Positions 6,469 to 6,692 of a stretch of 6,692 bases of DNA are shown here, piece by piece. Source of the stretch: Deltaproteobacteria bacterium. GTDB taxonomy: Bacteria > Desulfobacterota > Desulfobacteria > Desulfobacterales > ETH-SRB1. A program made the position numbers and the translations under genes. The notes beneath the pieces are model-generated. The model worked only from the letters and a program-made list of their open reading frames with translations. It made no database searches and was not told where the DNA came from. The stretch is taken from contig JAFCZU010000332.1 in the NCBI GenBank assembly GCA_019314185.1, forward strand, positions 1 through 6,692, written 5' to 3'. The number at the start of each line of letters is the position of its first letter. Within the stretch, counting starts at the first letter, position 1.

Positions 6469-6692
6469 TAATAATTGATCTTGATACCTTTTATGCAGAA
6501 TCAGCCAAACTCTCAGCCGTGCCGACCTACATCGAAAAAGCCTTAAAGCAAGCCGGCGAAGGAAAAGAGATAATCCTCACAGGCAAAGCCCCTGTCTGGC
6601 TCTATTTATCAGTTGCTCATGCCCTACACGGTAAGGCAAAAAAACTGACATATCGGTCTCCTGTAACCGGCGATGTGGTGATATTTGACCAC
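6465..6692 (+). CDS. csx3: Csx3/Crn3-like protein, predicted ring nuclease (3'-partial)
   Basis: Csx3 (Crn3) proteins degrade cyclic tetra-adenylate and so switch off type III signalling. The visible 76 codons run to the window edge. The start is TTG in a TTGA overlap with the CARF gene stop, backed by AGGAGG. Family features are a short first strand (IIIDLDTF), then ILTGKAPVWLYLSVAHALHG (37-56), matching the Csx3 G-x-x-P-x-W-L...AH...H pattern, then YRSPVTGDVVIFDH (63-76), matching the second strand pair and its closing His. Described Csx3 has Asp-Pro-Arg where this one has Arg-Ser-Pro-Val, so a catalytic residue may be changed. Length and any C-terminal fusion (some Csx3 carry an AAA/kinase-like domain) cannot be seen. 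Its coupling to the CARF gene suits an effector/off-switch pair. Confidence 0.82.
   Translation, partial: MIIIDLDTFYAESAKLSAVPTYIEKALKQAGEGKEIILTGKAPVWLYLSVAHALHGKAKKLTYRSPVTGDVVIFDH

Overview
The window is a slice of a type III-B (Cmr) CRISPR-Cas operon, all on the + strand. From left to right it holds the C-terminal two thirds of cas10/cmr2 (cut by the window start), cmr3, cmr4, cmr5, cmr6, a short degenerate stretch, a gene for a two-helix membrane protein ending in a predicted CARF (cyclic oligoadenylate sensor) domain, and the first 76 codons of a csx3/crn3-like gene that runs off the right edge. No CRISPR array, cas1/cas2, cas6 or cmr1 lies inside the window. The first two could simply be elsewhere, and cmr1 may sit upstream of cas10.

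How the parts should work together. Cmr3-Cmr6 with Cas10 form the crRNA-guided surveillance complex. Cmr4 keeps the Asp (D30) expected to cut target RNA. Cas10 keeps the GGDD cyclase motif expected to make cyclic oligoadenylate, which argues for III-B rather than III-C. The messenger should be read by the downstream membrane CARF protein (effector) and removed by the Csx3-like protein (ring nuclease, off switch). The genes are tightly packed: cas10/cmr3 overlap by 20 nt, cmr4/cmr5 share ATGA, cmr5/cmr6 overlap by 14 nt, and CARF/csx3 share TTGA. This fits one co-transcribed, translationally coupled unit with a looser joint (about 225 nt) between cmr6 and the signalling genes.

Points that need attention. 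(1) As given, cas10 is split by a one-base frame change near 284-303 in an A-rich stretch: frame 1 carries the upstream part and frame 3 the rest. This is either a real lesion or a sequence error. (2) Between cmr6 and the CARF gene is a Lys-rich open stretch without a start codon that looks like a broken small gene or a detached RAMP-protein tail. (3) The CARF gene contains a perfect 16-bp inverted repeat with a 13-nt loop about 160 nt before csx3. (4) The Csx3-like domain appears to differ from described Csx3 at the Asp-Pro-Arg position. (5) The effector has no recognisable nuclease domain, which points to membrane action.

Organism. The DNA is AT-rich with clear Shine-Dalgarno sites (AGGGAGGTG, AGGAGG) and standard-code bacterial genes. 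The style would suit a mesophilic bacterium such as a sulfate-reducing Desulfobacterota member, but that placement is only an impression; nothing in the window is taxonomically diagnostic.
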